Below are positions 1 to 11,029 of a stretch of DNA of 64,000 nucleotides, in pieces (within the stretch, counting starts at the first letter, position 1; each line of letters opens with the position of its first letter). The position numbers were made by a program, and so were the translations under genes. The DNA comes from Macrostomum hystrix (lineage: Eukaryota > Platyhelminthes > Macrostomidae). The notes under the pieces are model-generated. The model had not been told where the DNA came from. It saw only the letters and a list, made by a program, of their open reading frames with translations, and ran no database searches. The stretch covers positions 7,541,501-7,605,500 of the forward strand of contig CATNEN010000029.1 in assembly GCA_950097015.1 (NCBI GenBank). The letters are read 5' to 3'.

Positions 1-1
1 A

Positions 2-508
2 GCCCTGGTGCCGGTGTCATCGATGGGACATATCTACTCGGGCCATCATGCTGCAGCCGGTTTACCAAGTGTGATGGCGATGCACCACCAGGTGGCTCCC
101 GCGGCAGCGCCGCTTGCTCCTCCACCGCCCCCGCCGCCACCACCTCCGCAACAGTCGGCGGTAACTCCGACGTCACCCCTAGGCGTTGCCGGAGGCGTCG
201 GCTGCGGCTGGAGCCTGTTCGTATACAACCTGGCTCCGGAGGCTGACGAGTCGCTGCTGTGGCAGCTGTTCGCCCCCTTCGGCTCCGTCCAGTCGGCGAA
301 GGTTGTCCGTGACCAGGGCAGCGCCAAGTGTCGCGGCTTCGGCTTTGTCACAATGAACAACTACGAGGAGGCGGCTGTGGCCGTGGCCTCTCTGAACGGC
401 GCCAGTCTTGGAGGCCGACTGCTGCAGGTGTCATTCAAAGGCCTGCCAGCTTTGCCAGGCAGAAAGTCGGCTAGTCCGCTGCCGTTCTGCATTCCCCTGC
501 ATCCCTGA
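2..508 (+). CDS. elav: ELAV/Hu-like RNA-binding protein, C-terminal exon (partial)
   Basis: This is the last coding exon of an ELAV/Hu-type neuronal RNA-binding protein; the 5' part lies outside the window. The frame is open from base 2. A histidine/alanine/proline-rich linker with a ten-proline run (about 120-150) is followed by one RRM (about 209-450). RNP2 reads LFVYNL and RNP1 reads RGFGFVTM, and the segment [19 protein letters not shown] closely follows the third RRM of ELAV proteins. ELAV family members bind AU-rich or U-rich RNA and control stability and splicing. In relatives the protein ends a few residues after the VSFK that closes RRM3; here about 22 unrelated residues follow to a TGA at 506-508, so either the tail has diverged or an unseen splice donor is used. 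Family is confident; the true C-terminus is less so. Confidence 0.85.
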   Translation, partial: ALVPVSSMGHIYSGHHAAAGLPSVMAMHHQVAPAAAPLAPPPPPPPPPPQQSAVTPTSPLGVAGGVGCGWSLFVYNLAPEADESLLWQLFAPFGSVQSAKVVRDQGSAKCRGFGFVTMNNYEEAAVAVASLNGASLGGRLLQVSFKGLPALPGRKSASPLPFCIPLHP

Positions 509-649
509 TTTCATGCGAGCGATCGCCCGTGCTTTTTTATGCTCTGTTTTTTTAGTCAGCTTCCATCACCCGAGCATCAACGGCGTTTAGCCAAGGAACG
601 CGGGAATTTAAATCGATTAACAGTACAATGACCACGCTATTTTCCCCTC
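509..649 (+). other. presumed 3' UTR of the ELAV-like gene
   Basis: Noncoding sequence directly after the ELAV-like stop codon. No clear AATAAA is seen in this stretch. The next recognisable element is a dispersed repeat starting near 650. Confidence 0.35.
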
Positions 650-800
650 TGGGGATTTTAAATAGCTCCCAAACCGAAAATTTTAGCCCGTGTTTATGAT
701 TTTCATGGCGGATTGGTTGAATATTTTGGGAGATACTGAAAAAATGCGGATATTCACCCCCTGGTCCTACTGCTGTTAAAAAGTCAACTTTTGAATTAGC
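650..800 (+). repeat. dispersed repeat family X, copy 1
   Basis: The stretch 690-790 (with cccgtgtttatgattttcat, then ttgaatattttgggagatac) is the reverse complement, with scattered differences, of 2375-2480. It also resembles 32917-33000. This shared block marks an interspersed element of unknown class. No coding capacity is seen. Confidence 0.6.
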
Positions 801-2090
801 GCTTAAACACGAGTAGAGGACAAAGTTGTAATTTTAGCCTTTTTTAAACAAATGGAAACTACAAGGAGAGACAGACAACACTGCACACACAATGAATGCT
901 GCTGCTGTAAAGATAAGTATCAAGCCCTTAGCTTCAGTCAAATAGCTCGTTGTATTTTCTGCTGAATCTACTCATAATACGCTGGTAGTTCCCTGTCTTA
1001 ACTGTCTCCTCACTTTCTATTTACTATGATACTTTGTTAAATACTTATGAGAAAGCAAATTTTTTAAATGCATAACACTCGTTTTTTACTTATCCGTGTG
1101 AGCTCCTTTGCATGCTTGCCTGCCTCTTTATAAAGATCAGTGTTTGTGTCTGTATAAAAAATGTCATTACTAAATATAACAGCACGAGGGATGTGCAAGA
1201 TGATGAGTATGAAACTTCAGCCACCCGGACCCTGATTTTGAAAGAGTTATCTTTTGATCTAACATTTGGTTTCTTATTCGGCTAATAATAATAGTAATCT
1301 GAAGACAGTGGATCGAAATATGCCCGAATATGAGTGTCATTTCTATCGTGTGAATGTGTTATTGATTGTTTTCTTTTGCAATTTATTTTCACAACTTAGT
1401 GTTCTTTGGTGTTACCTTGTCGATGCTGAGTTTTGATTGTGTTACATTTCTGTTTACCCCCCTTTCTTTTGCACCTGATTTATGTTGACCGCTCTGTAGT
1501 TTTGTTTTGCTTTTATAAGTTTTGTTTGACCTTTTGACATTCTGTTTTTTGTCCCTTATTAACATTCGTTTCTGGTTATAGCATGACAATTTAAAGAATG
1601 TAGCTTTGATAACAATTAAAGGGAATTGTACGAATTCCTGTAATTCTGGTTTACTGTAGACAAAGACCTATCAATACAAGCGCATGTGTGTATTGAAATC
1701 TATAAAACATGCTATATAAAACAATTATGATAACAATGATTACTTATTCCTGATTTGCATGTGCATATGGAATAAGCCTGTTAAAATTATGATTTGAAGC
1801 TATAGACGGATCAATTATTTGTTTGAATATTAAATTTTAGCACGGCTTCGAAGCTTTTGCGCGCGAATCAGTTATTGCTGCAAAGCAAAAAAAAATTTGT
1901 TTGATGACCTTGTTTATTATTTATTGATTTGTTCAATTCTTTCATTTTTGTTTTGTCCTTGATACCGGGGGCACAAACAAACAATAGAGTGCCCTATAGC
2001 ATGTTTATGTTCGAAGGTCAAATGTCTGTCCATGGAAGGCAATTTTTGCCTCATTGAGCAAGGCACTTATTTCCCAAATTTGTGTGGTCA
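801..2090. other. AT-rich noncoding DNA, nothing recognised
   Basis: No open frame with a recognisable domain, no tandem array and no RNA gene was seen. Short reading frames here look random. It may include ELAV-like 3' UTR. Confidence 0.5.
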
Positions 2091-2094
2091 TTGC

Positions 2095-2352
2095 GGTTAA
2101 AAGCACAGTCGCAGCTATTGTGCGGCGCATCTGAAAGCTGCGTACGGCTGTTCAGTCCATGGACTAGGGGGACGCCACACCCACCCTCAATTACCCCAGC
2201 TGATGCTGGTACACATTTAACAGCCGGGTGAACTAAAGCAATCCAGAGTTATGTGCCTCGCTAATGGACACAAATTGTTCCAGTGGAGTCAAGAATCGAA
2301 CCCCTGACCTTCAAGTCGTGAGTCAGTCGTTCTAACCACTAGGCTACAACCT
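2095..2352 (-). mobile_element. tRNA-derived SINE (family S), copy 1
   Basis: Read on the minus strand, the head (2352 down to about 2281) holds a tRNA-like RNA polymerase III promoter: A box TAGCCTAGTGG and B box GGTTCGATTC at normal spacing. The body runs to about 2095. It carries the 12-bp palindrome agtccatggact at 2154-2165 and a conserved end around gcacagtcgcagctattgtg. A near-identical layout occurs at 34895-35165, and partial copies at 27785-27965 and 43225-43375. A dispersed, promoter-bearing, noncoding element of about 250 bp is a SINE by definition. Exact ends and target-site duplications were not resolved. Confidence 0.8.
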
Positions 2353-2665
2353 TCTAAAACTTTCTTTAACACTCCTACTCGTAGTAGCAAGACAACAGGG
2401 GGGTATTTTAGATACCCCCATTTTTCTGTATCTCCAAAATATTCAACCGATCCGCCATGAAAATGCAGAACACGGGCTAATATTTTCCGCTCCCTCAAAT
2501 GAAACAGCTTCCAGAATCACAAAACATCGGCATCGTCTAGATATTCAACGATTCTCGTCGAAGTCTATGGTGGCAAATACCAACAATATCGGCATAATGT
2601 TTCTGGTCACAAAATTTTATAATGTAACAATGTCGGCTGTTATTGTTGATTATTTTACGACCCAA
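2353..2665 (-). repeat. dispersed repeat family X, copy 2
   Basis: It contains gaatcacaaaacatcggcat followed by a gatattcaacgattctcg block that recurs at 33015-33075 and, diverged, at 7995-8045. The 2395-2480 part matches copy 1 in reverse complement. The end (atgtcggctgttattgttga, 2630-2650) recurs at 8078-8100. It abuts the SINE head at 2352. Confidence 0.6.
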
Positions 2666-3477
2666 ATTAAGTGTTGTTTACGCTAGCCCTTGAATATTTC
2701 TCTCCACTTCTTTCTCTCGCGAGCCAATCGTATCACCTTTGCTCATCTGTAATATCTACATCGTGCACCCACCCCACAGGCTGTCAACAATAAAAGTGGA
2801 TGGGTGTCGATTATATAGTCAATTATTATCTTATTAAAGCGATATAGATTTAGCATAGAGGTTTTCACATAGCAATGTCAGTTGTCCTTGTCACCAGGGT
2901 CTTCGAAAAGAATCATTGAATATCTCGACGATTCTGACGTCAGACGGCTTTGAAAGTTAGTTTCTTGTAAAGGGTGGGAAGTTTATTTCCATATATGTTG
3001 GAGTTTCACGAAAATCGGTCATTCGGTTTGGGAGCTATTGTAAAGTAGGCAGTGGGTATTTGCTGCTTTTTTAAAAAGGGAACTTCAGAACCTGCTTCGG
3101 AGTTTGGCAGTGTACACTCCCTCTGTTTGATGCGGTGGGGGGTAGTATGACACACCAGCTACCAATGCGACTTTAGCCGCTAGCTAGAGAGAGGTGGGTT
3201 TGTGTTAGAGAGACTGAAAGGAACGGGACATAAGTACACTGGCGTACACTGTGTGTTCAATGGTATCAGGCTTCTTCCACCAGATTTCATTTTGGCCGGG
3301 GGTAGAGAGGGAACCACAGAAAGTCTTAACCTGAAATGCACTCATGGCCGCCCAGACCAGCTAACTCAGAGTGATATTTCTTTCTCTCATTGAATAAAAA
3401 AGGCAGCGCAAACAGAAGAAAGTGGTGTGAAGTATCGCTAAGACTGGTGCAGGATAAATGAGGTACAGTAAAAGGCC
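2666..3477. other. noncoding DNA upstream of the Mab-21-like gene
   Basis: No recognisable gene. A short phrase near 3008-3050 (cacgaaaatcggtcattcgg) resembles the one near 11507-11530 and may be repeat-derived. The promoter of the gene at 3478 should lie here, but no TATA box or other element could be assigned. Confidence 0.35.
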
Positions 3478-6400
3478 ATGAACCAGCCCGACGGTGCGAC
3501 TGCTGACCCGGTTGAGAATTTCCCATGGCTCGAGTTTCATCGGTCATTGAGTCGAGCCGGATTAACCAAAGCGCGAGCCGCTTTTCAAAGCAGCATCGGG
3601 CACCTGGTGGAGCATGTGGCTGCGGCGGTAGTCGAGATCAGCGGCGAGTCCTATTATGACTGGATGATGACAGGGAGCTTTGTCGAAGGCTGGGGCAACA
3701 ACCTGTTCCGATTGGATGGTGTAACAGGACTCGACTCCGACATTGATTGGAGCCAGGTGGTTAAGCACAAGGTCTACCACCTGGGCGAGACCTGTAACTC
3801 CGTTGTGGACTGCATCAATAGAAAGAATTATAAACTGGACGATGGACACATCGACGTGAAAAACTCCAGTAAGTATTCGGTATTGAGTCTATATGCTCGT
3901 GACGCGAAGCTGACGCGAAGCTGACGCGAAACTGATGCGAAGCTGACGCGAAGCTGACGCGAAGCTGACGCGAAGCTGACGCGAAGCTGACGCGAAGCTG
4001 ACGCGAAGCTGACGCGAAGCTAACACTTAATTTTACCAGGTCAGCAGCCGGCATTCGACACAGCCTCGACACGGACTCCGCCCGGACACGGACGAGTGCC
4101 ACGCCTATCCCTGCTGCTCCTATCCGGCCACCGTGCTCGACAATGACGGCAGTGAAAATCGGTGGTGAAGAAGTGCACAAAGAATTTTTGGAAATACTGA
4201 AGACCCAGTTTGACAATGAGAACCCAGTGGAGGATGTACACTTTGTGCGAGCCAGCGTACCCGGCAAAGTCAACCAGCTGCGGCTGAGCTGCACCAGGCA
4301 GGAGCGCTTCATCATGAGCCAGTTGAGCACAGTTCAGGGTCAGCTGTTTACAGTGCTCAAGTACCTGTTCAAGACTGAAGAAGAGTGAGTCGAATTTCTT
4401 TTGAGTGCATTTTTGAGTAGCACATCCGTTTTTAAAACGCCCTAAAGGGTTGCAAGTTGCAGCGCCCTGTCAACTGAGTAAATGAGAATGGGCAATTGTT
4501 AAGAGTCCCTAGTTTTGCTCAGGTTTAGCTATACTTTTTCAATCCAGGGTTCGCGACCAGGACAACAAGACTTCCAAGAAGAAGATCATAGAGAGTGTGA
4601 AGTCCTACCACGCCAAGACGCTGCTGATGACGCTGCTGAGGGATGCCGACAGTTGGCCGAGCTCGGAGGAGCCAGACGAAGCTGCTTCAGCCCAGCAGCT
4701 GAAACTGCTGCTGTATCGAGCGCTCTGTTTCCTATTGAAGTCGGTGGCGGATAACTTGAGGCCTTTCGAGGGTCTTCAGCCAGTTAACGGTGGGAATTTG
4801 TTCTTGACTCTTAGATGACTAACTCCTAGTTTCAGTATTCAAGTAAATAAATTCTTGTCCTTTGATAATTTCAGATGCACAGCAACAGCAGCAGCAGCCG
4901 CAGGAGCAGCAATCGCCACCGCCGCCGCCAAGTCGGCAGGTCTCGAGCGCGTCAAGCAGTTCCGAAGTCAGCACAAAGAAGGTGCCGCGAGTATTGGAGC
5001 ACGCGCTACTCAAAGACTCCGGACTCTACCTGAAGCCAAAGAAACCAAAGCAGGACGGTCGGGCCGCTGGCTACAGCCTGTTTGGTGTCTTCCGCTTGTC
5101 GTCCAGCTCAGGGCAGGGCAGGAAAGGCAAGAAGGTCACGGAGGAGGAAATGCATATTAACGCCCTGGAAGACTTGAAGAAGGATCTCTTGAGCCTGATT
5201 GGCAAGCGAGCGGTTCTGCAGGCTTTGATGGCCGAGAAGAATGCAACAGGTGATCCACAAGATTTGGATGAGCAGCAGCTCAGGGATATTGTGCTGGAGT
5301 TTCGCAGGCGAACAGAATCGCAGGATGCCAGCAGCTGCACTAGAGGAGAACTTAACTAGAAATGAACTTCTGGATCGAATTAACATCACCGAGGCGCAGA
5401 ACAGTCCTAAGCTTTTGAAGGTTCTCGAAACCTACATGAATCAAATAGACCAAATGTTGGATAATCGCAAGCAGACGCTCAGTTATCAGGAGGAAGAAAT
5501 TGGTCCGCAGTCGAAATTTCTATTCATTCCGTTGGCCATGCTGCCCAGAATCACTCTGGACACTCTGCTAGAGGAGCGGAGACGAAGAAAGAGGCTCGAA
5601 GCCTCCATGAAAGCTGATAGGGAAGACAGAAATAAGTCTGAGGCTACAGGAGCGAGTACAACAGGTCCAGCGGCGGATTGTACAACAGGTCCCGCGGCGG
5701 ATGGTACAACAGGTCCCGCGGCAGATGGTACAGCAGGTCCCGCGGCAGATGGTACAGCAGGTCCCGCGACGGATGGTACAACAGGTCCCGCGACGGATGG
5801 TACAACAGGTCCCGCGGCAGATGGTACAACAGGTCCCGCGGCAGATGGTACAGCAGGTCCCGCGACGGATGGTACAGCAGGTCCCGCGACGGATGGTACA
5901 ACAGGTCCCGCGGCAGATGGTACAACAGGTCCCGCGGCAGATGGTACAGCAGGTCCCGCGACGGATGGTACAACAGGTCCCGCGGCAGATGGTACAACAG
6001 GTCCCGCGGCAGATGGTACAGCAGGTCCCGCGACGGATGGTACAGCAGGTCCCGCGACGGATGGTACAACAGTTCCCGCGTCGGATGGTACAACAGGTCC
6101 CGCGACGGATGGTACAGCAGGTCCCGCGGCGGATTGTACAACAGAATCTGCGGCCGAAGCTTCAATTCCTGCAGCCGGAGAGATACTTAAAGAGGCCTAC
6201 ATCAAAGTGTGGATCGTGCTTAGGAGTCTGAGCGACACCGCCGAGCAAGCTAGTGATGAAGAAGCACAAGAGGAACTGATTGAAGCCAAGAATTGGATCA
6301 AGAAGCAGCCATGTCTCAACACAGCTTGGCACTGCTTAGAAATCATGGAGAAATTAAAGAATAAAGAGAACCTCGCGGAAGTTCTCAAGCAGATTGATGT

Positions 6401-6857
6401 TACCAATCTTAGGCCGACCAGGTGGGTTGGCCCGGCTGACCAATTTGATTTCTTGGAGCTGCTGAACAAGCATGACTGTGTCCTGGCGTTTCACTACTTC
6501 ATTCGACCCAAGACTAAGATTAGCTTCAACTACCTGAGTAATCTGCAGTCGGTCTGGCAAAAACGTAGTGCTCAAGTTTTGATAGAAAGCGATAAAAGCG
6601 GCCAAGTCAAACGCGAGTACGTTGAGGCAGTTCGCAAGGACTGGCTCACTCACCTGGTCGTTAATGACAAGCAGGACGACAAGAACAGTCGTCAGCCCAG
6701 TCTGACTGTCAACTTTGACGGACTGATTGACAGCTTCAAGCGGTTCGTGGAGCAGCAGGAGAACAGGGACACGAATGAACAGTTCTGGCTGCACATGAAA
6801 AACTGCTTATTCGACCCGAGGATCAGCAAGCGGTTGGAGGAGCAGAGAGAAAAGTGA
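3478..6857 (+). CDS. Mab-21 domain / cGAS-like nucleotidyltransferase-fold protein with coding minisatellite
   Basis: Proposed exons are 3478-3868, 4045-4384, 4548-4789, 4875-5249 and 5308-6857, giving 966 codons with the stop. The ATG at 3478 is the first good start. Residues 66-67 (GS) and 88-90 (DID), in GSFVEGWG...SDID, match the GS...[DE]x[DE] catalytic signature of cGAS/Mab-21 nucleotidyltransferases. Exon 2 carries LRLSCTRQERF...LSTVQGQ...VLKYLFK and exon 3 KSYHAKTLLMTLL, both typical of the C-terminal Mab-21 half. The family includes cGAS and cGAS-like receptors that make cyclic dinucleotides, and catalytically silent developmental Mab-21 proteins. Exon 4 adds a polyglutamine/polyproline linker. 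Exon 5 holds 20 copies of an 8-residue GPAADGTT-type repeat (5659-6140), then a 230-residue helical tail I do not recognise. Joins 2-3, 3-4 and 4-5 keep frame. The exon 1-2 join is uncertain and the third catalytic acid was not located, so enzymatic activity is unproven. Confidence 0.75.
3893..4022 (+). repeat. 11-bp minisatellite (gcgaagctgac) filling an intron
   Basis: About twelve head-to-tail copies of gcgaagctgac occupy most of the first intron (3869-4044) of the Mab-21-like gene. The GTAAGT donor at 3869 precedes the array and a pyrimidine-rich acceptor follows it. Confidence 0.9.
5250..5307 (+). other. 58-nt intron inferred in the Mab-21-like gene
   Basis: The frame of exon 4 stays open to a TAG/TAA region near 5357, while the conserved downstream frame differs. 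Removing 5250-5307 (aacag|GTGATC ... tttcgcAG|gcg) restores frame exactly: one base before plus two after makes a GGC codon. Very short introns are known in animals, but a sequencing frameshift is the alternative. Confidence 0.6.
5659..6140 (+). repeat. in-frame 24-bp coding minisatellite
   Basis: Twenty copies of a 24-bp unit built on ggtcccgcggcagatggtac encode GPAADGTT/GPATDGTA octapeptides. Unit length is divisible by three, so copy-number change would not break the frame. Part of the array follows a three-unit (72-bp) order: two AAD units, then one ATD unit. Confidence 0.95.
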
Positions 6858-7472
6858 TTATTTCCTGACCACAAAATCTCATTTTGGGCTGTTGGACTTC
6901 TACAATGACATTAAGCTAATAATTTTGTCCTCATTCCGTGTCTCTATCTATCTATCTATTTGCAGGGGGGCCCGGGGCACTTGTCGCACAAGCGACGGAG
7001 CGGCACGCCCCCAGACCGGCGAACTAGGCGCTTTTGCGCCCATCGCGCCGCCTCCCCTGAGCAGGCACCACACACAGCAGCACAGACCAGCCGGGGAGGG
7101 CAGGAGGCACCCAGAATAGGCAGCAGTGTCCCCCACCCCAGCCCCACAAGCACATAGCAGACCAAGCCGGGGCGGAAGGCTGATAAGAAATCAGTCCTCA
7201 GGGGGGGGCCGGGTGATGAGTGTACACTTATCCAATCGCGCTGACGGAAGTCCAGAAAGCGCGCGGCGGTGTACACCCGCCCTCCAGCCACCCCCCGCAA
7301 GGTCTCACGCCCCAGCGCCAACGCACACAACTCACACAACGCAGAACAGGCACACAGAAAGGTAGGAGCGAAGCTATTATTTCAAGCTTTGATTGCACGA
7401 AATATGGTGCACCTCCGCCGGTCGCTACTGTCCAAACCCCCCAACAAGTCCCGAAATTAATCGTGACTTAAA
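6858..7472. other. noncoding, partly GC-rich segment
   Basis: Immediately 3' of the Mab-21-like stop. A short tctatctatc run (6943-6958) is followed by a GC-rich block (6965-7360) rich in proline/arginine codons in all frames but with no recognisable domain. Since it leads into a tRNA-like head at 7473-7540 on the minus strand, it may be the body of that element. Confidence 0.35.
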
Positions 7473-7540
7473 GGGTGAATCGAACTAGCGTCCTTTGGAG
7501 TGCGAGGCAGCGACGTTAGCCGCTGACCCACTCGCCCCCT
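7473..7540 (-). mobile_element. tRNA-like head of a SINE-type element
   Basis: On the minus strand, ggggcgagtgggtcagcgg gives an A box (TGGGTCAGCGG) and agttcgattcaccc gives a B box, with about 35 nt between them as in tRNA. The minus-strand continuation would be the GC-rich block 6965-7472. It could be a tRNA pseudogene; the 3' acceptor stem was not confirmed. Confidence 0.6.
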
Positions 7541-7974
7541 TTATTCCATGTCAGTCCATGTCTCACATTACGCGTCATGCTAAATTAAAAAAAAGTCTTG
7601 TTTTCTGCCAATATTTTCATCTTTCGTGAAGGCTGATTACACATTAACGCAGCTTTTCTCGCCAAATTATAACATTAGCTCGTATGTTTTTATCACAACA
7701 TTTTTGTTACGAAATTGAATTTTATTTATGTTATCATTGCTTCTGGTACACATTTAAATCCGGATATTAGACGATTTTTTCTCAAGAATTCTTACAAGAG
7801 AGAAAATTGTTTAGAAATGTTTACAAATGATCGACTAACATTTTTTATTCCTGTGCATATCCGCATCGTTTTAATTCTCATATAAAAACGAATACTTATA
7901 CTTATATTCTTATATAATGTGATTTTCTAAGAAATAAAACGGCAGTCTTTCCATTCACAATAGGAAAAAAATTA
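7541..7974. other. AT-rich noncoding DNA
   Basis: No gene or repeat recognised. Confidence 0.5.
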
Positions 7975-8100
7975 CCGCTCTATCCGACGAAAAACCTTTC
8001 CGAATCACAAAACAGCGGCATCGTTGACATCTTCAACCATTATTGTTGTTGTGCTCATAAAGCTTCATCAGTTAAACATGTCGGCTGTTATTGTTGATTA
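7975..8100 (-). repeat. dispersed repeat family X, diverged copy 3
   Basis: cgaatcacaaaacagcggca at 7999 and atgtcggctgttattgttga at 8078 match blocks of copy 2 in the same order, with a shorter interval. Confidence 0.5.
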
Positions 8101-8102
8101 CA

Positions 8103-8330
8103 TTGTTGGGGGTTAGTGGCAGAGCTGTTAAAGCGTTTGCCTCTCGCACCAAGGTCCCTGAGCTCGATTCCGCGGCGAGGCCACATTTATTTGGGGCGCA
8201 GCCACGGAGAGAAGGCTTGGTGGCTTGTCGTGCAACTTACGCCCTTGGGAGCCTACCTGCAAGGCACAGTGAAATGTACACTGAATGACAATGAAAAATT
8301 CAGGTACACACCTGAGGAGCGGGATCCCAA
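8103..8330 (+). mobile_element. tRNA-headed SINE-like element
   Basis: The head 8107-8172 resembles a tRNA gene: an A-box-like ttagtggcagagctg, then gagctcgattccg as B box. The body runs about 160 bp and ends against a 17-bp minisatellite. The body differs from family S, so this is a second SINE family or a composite. Confidence 0.55.
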
Positions 8331-8540
8331 GGGATGGGATCGGTGTGGGGGTGGCATCGGTGTGCGGATAGGGAATAGTGTGGGGATGGGATTAGTGTGG
8401 GGATGAGATCAGTGTGGGGATGGGATCGGTGTGGGGATGGGATCGGTGTGGGGATGGGATCGGTGTGGGGATGGGATCGGTGTGGGGATGGCATCGGTGT
8501 GGGGATAGGGAATAGTGTGGGGATGGGATCAGTTTGGGGA
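8331..8540 (+). repeat. 17-bp minisatellite, locus 1
   Basis: About 12 copies of ggggatgggatcggtgt. The same unit forms a larger array at 12662-13460, including a shared string of variant units (see findings). Confidence 0.9.
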
Positions 8541-8802
8541 TAGGCAACTCAGTATGAGTGTTTGCCTGCGTACGGCATCTGTGTGCGTGTGTGCTCGGGA
8601 GTCAGCGGAATGGGCAGAATTGCCTCCTCGCTGGCTGCGGGTTTAGTGTCACCAAATGATGTGCCATTGCACGCATCCCTCCTGCATTTATTATTATTAG
8701 AAATAAAACTAGCAAGTTTTGCCCCCCTTCGGGGAGCAAAAATACTTTTAATTCGTCTAGTATATACTTTTTAGCAGCTGAATTTACAGCTTTTTAAAGC
8801 TA
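8541..8802. other. noncoding spacer between arrays
   Basis: Nothing recognised apart from a weak gccccccttcggggagc inverted repeat near 8721. Confidence 0.4.
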
Positions 8803-10405
8803 CAATGAACCCCCAGTTGACAATGATCCCACAGTTGATGATGATCCCCTAGTTGATGATGATCCCTCAGTTGACAATGATCCCCCAGTTGACAATGAAC
8901 CCCTAGTTGACAATGAACGCCCAGTTGACAATGATCCCCCAGTTGACAATGATCCCCCAGTTGACAATGATCCCCCAATTGACAATGATCCCCCAGTTGA
9001 CAATGAACCCCTAGTTGACAATGAACGCCCAGTTGACAATGATCCCCCAATTGACAATGATCCCCCAGTTGACAATGATCCCCCAGTTGACAATGATCCC
9101 CCCAGTTGACAATGATCCCCCAATTGACAATGATCCCCCAGTTGACAATCATCCCACAGTTGACAATGATCCCCCAGTTGACAAAGATCCCCCAGTTCAC
9201 AATGATCCCCCAGTTGATGATGATCCCCCAGTTGATGATGATCCCCCAGTTGAAAATGATCCCCCAGTTGACAATGATCCCCCAGTTGACAATGATCCCC
9301 CAGTTGACAATGATCCCCCAGTTCACAATGATCCCCCAGTTGATGATGACTCCCCATTGATGATGATCCCCAGTTAACAATGTTCCTCCAGTTGACAATG
9401 TTCCCCCAGTTGACAATGATCCCCCAGTTGATGATGATCCCCCAGTTGACAATGATCCCCCAGTTGACAATGATCCCCCAGTTGACAATGATCCCGCCCG
9501 TTGACAATGATCCCACAGTTGACAATGAACCCCCAGTTGACAATGATCCCCCAGTTGATGATGATCCCCCAGTTGACAATGATCCCCCAGTTGACAATGA
9601 ACCCCCAGTTGACAACGATCCCCCAGTTGACAATGATCCCCCAGTTGACAATGATCCCCCAGTTGACAATGATCCCGCCCGTTGACAATGATCCCACAGT
9701 TGACATTGAACACCCCAGTTGACAATGATTCCCCAGTTGATGATGATCCCCCAGTTGACAATGATCCCCCAGTTGACAATAATTCCCCAGTTTACAATGA
9801 TCCCGCAGTGGATGATGATCCTCCAGTTGACAATGATCCCCCAGTTGACAATGATCCCCCAGTTCACAATGATCCCCCAGTTGATGATGATTCCCCTAGT
9901 TGATAATGATCCCCCAGTTGACAATGATCCCCCAGTTGACAAAGATCCCCCAGTTGACAATGATCCCCAAGTTTAAAATGATCCCACAGTTGACAATGAT
10001 CCCCCAGTTGATGATGATCCCCCAGCTGACAATGATCCCCCAGTTGACAATGATTCACCTAGTTGATAATGATCCCCCAGTTGACAATGATCCCCCAGTC
10101 GACAATGATTCCCCAGTTGACGATGTTCCCCCAGTTGACAATGATCCCCCAGTTGATGATGATCCCCCAGTTGACAATGATCCCCCAGTTGACAATGATC
10201 CCACAGTTGACAATGATCCCCCAGTTGACAATGATTCCCCTAGTTGATAATGATCCCCCAGTTGACAATCATACCCCAGTTGCCAATGATCCCCCAGTTG
10301 ATGATGATCACCCAGTTGACAATGATCCCCCAGTTGACAATGATCCCCCATCTGATGATGACTCCCCATTGATGATGATGCCCAGTTGACAATGTTGCCC
10401 AGTTG
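8803..10405 (+). repeat. 18-bp minisatellite, about 1.6 kb
   Basis: Close to 90 copies of cccccagttgacaatgat with variants such as gttgatgatgatccc. Stop-poor units make long frames on both strands (peptides of VDNDPP or STGGSL type), but these are by-products of the repeat. Confidence 0.95.
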
Positions 10406-10584
10406 AATTTTTATAATAGCTTTCTTTTAGAAAATTGAGAAGAACAAAAATTAAATGAATATTATGCAAAATATTTATCATACTAATATATATCATTATG
10501 ACGTTATGAGATAACTAACTCAAAATGTCGAGAATTCAATTCAATGACAGCAGAAAAAATTTGACGCTGAAGAAGAAAATGATT

Positions 10585-10950
10585 CAGAAGCTGGTTTAGC
10601 CATGATTCAGACGCTGGTTTAGCCATGATTCAAAATCTAGTTTAGCCATGATTCAGACGCTGGTTTAGCCATGATTCAAACTCTGGTTTAGCCATGATTT
10701 AGACGCTGTTTTTGCCATGATTCAAACTCTGGTTTAGCCATGATTCAGACGCTGGTTTAGCCATGATTCAGACTCTGGTTTAGCCATGATTCAGACTCTG
10801 ATTTAGCCATGATTCAAACTCTGGTTTAGCCATGATTCAGACTCTGGTTTAGCCATGATTCAAACTCTGGTTTAGCTATGATTCAAACTCTGGTTTAGCC
10901 ATGATTCAAACTGTATTGTTGCAATGATTCAAACTCAGATTTGCTATGAT
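10585..10950 (+). repeat. 23-bp minisatellite
   Basis: About 15 copies of a 23-bp unit containing tggtttagccatgattcaga, with a/g and c/t variants and a degenerate final copy. Confidence 0.9.
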
Positions 10951-11029
10951 TTATGATTTTTTATTTACGAAATGAAAAAAATAAATTAAAATAATCTTCA
11001 ATCACTACTGGCTGAAAATTAGTCTAAAT

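Noticed and set aside
46-360. Minus-strand 104-codon frame
   Set aside because: Antisense shadow of the ELAV-like exon.
6956-7471. Proline/arginine-rich frames in several phases
   Set aside because: GC-rich noncoding block near a tRNA-like element; multiple overlapping frames without a family match.
8331-8540. CRISPR array
   Set aside because: Units are directly adjacent without unique spacers and the surrounding genes are animal.
8784-10389. Proteins with VDNDPP or STGGSL repeats
   Set aside because: Both strands and several frames are open over the same 18-bp array, which points to repeat structure, not coding.
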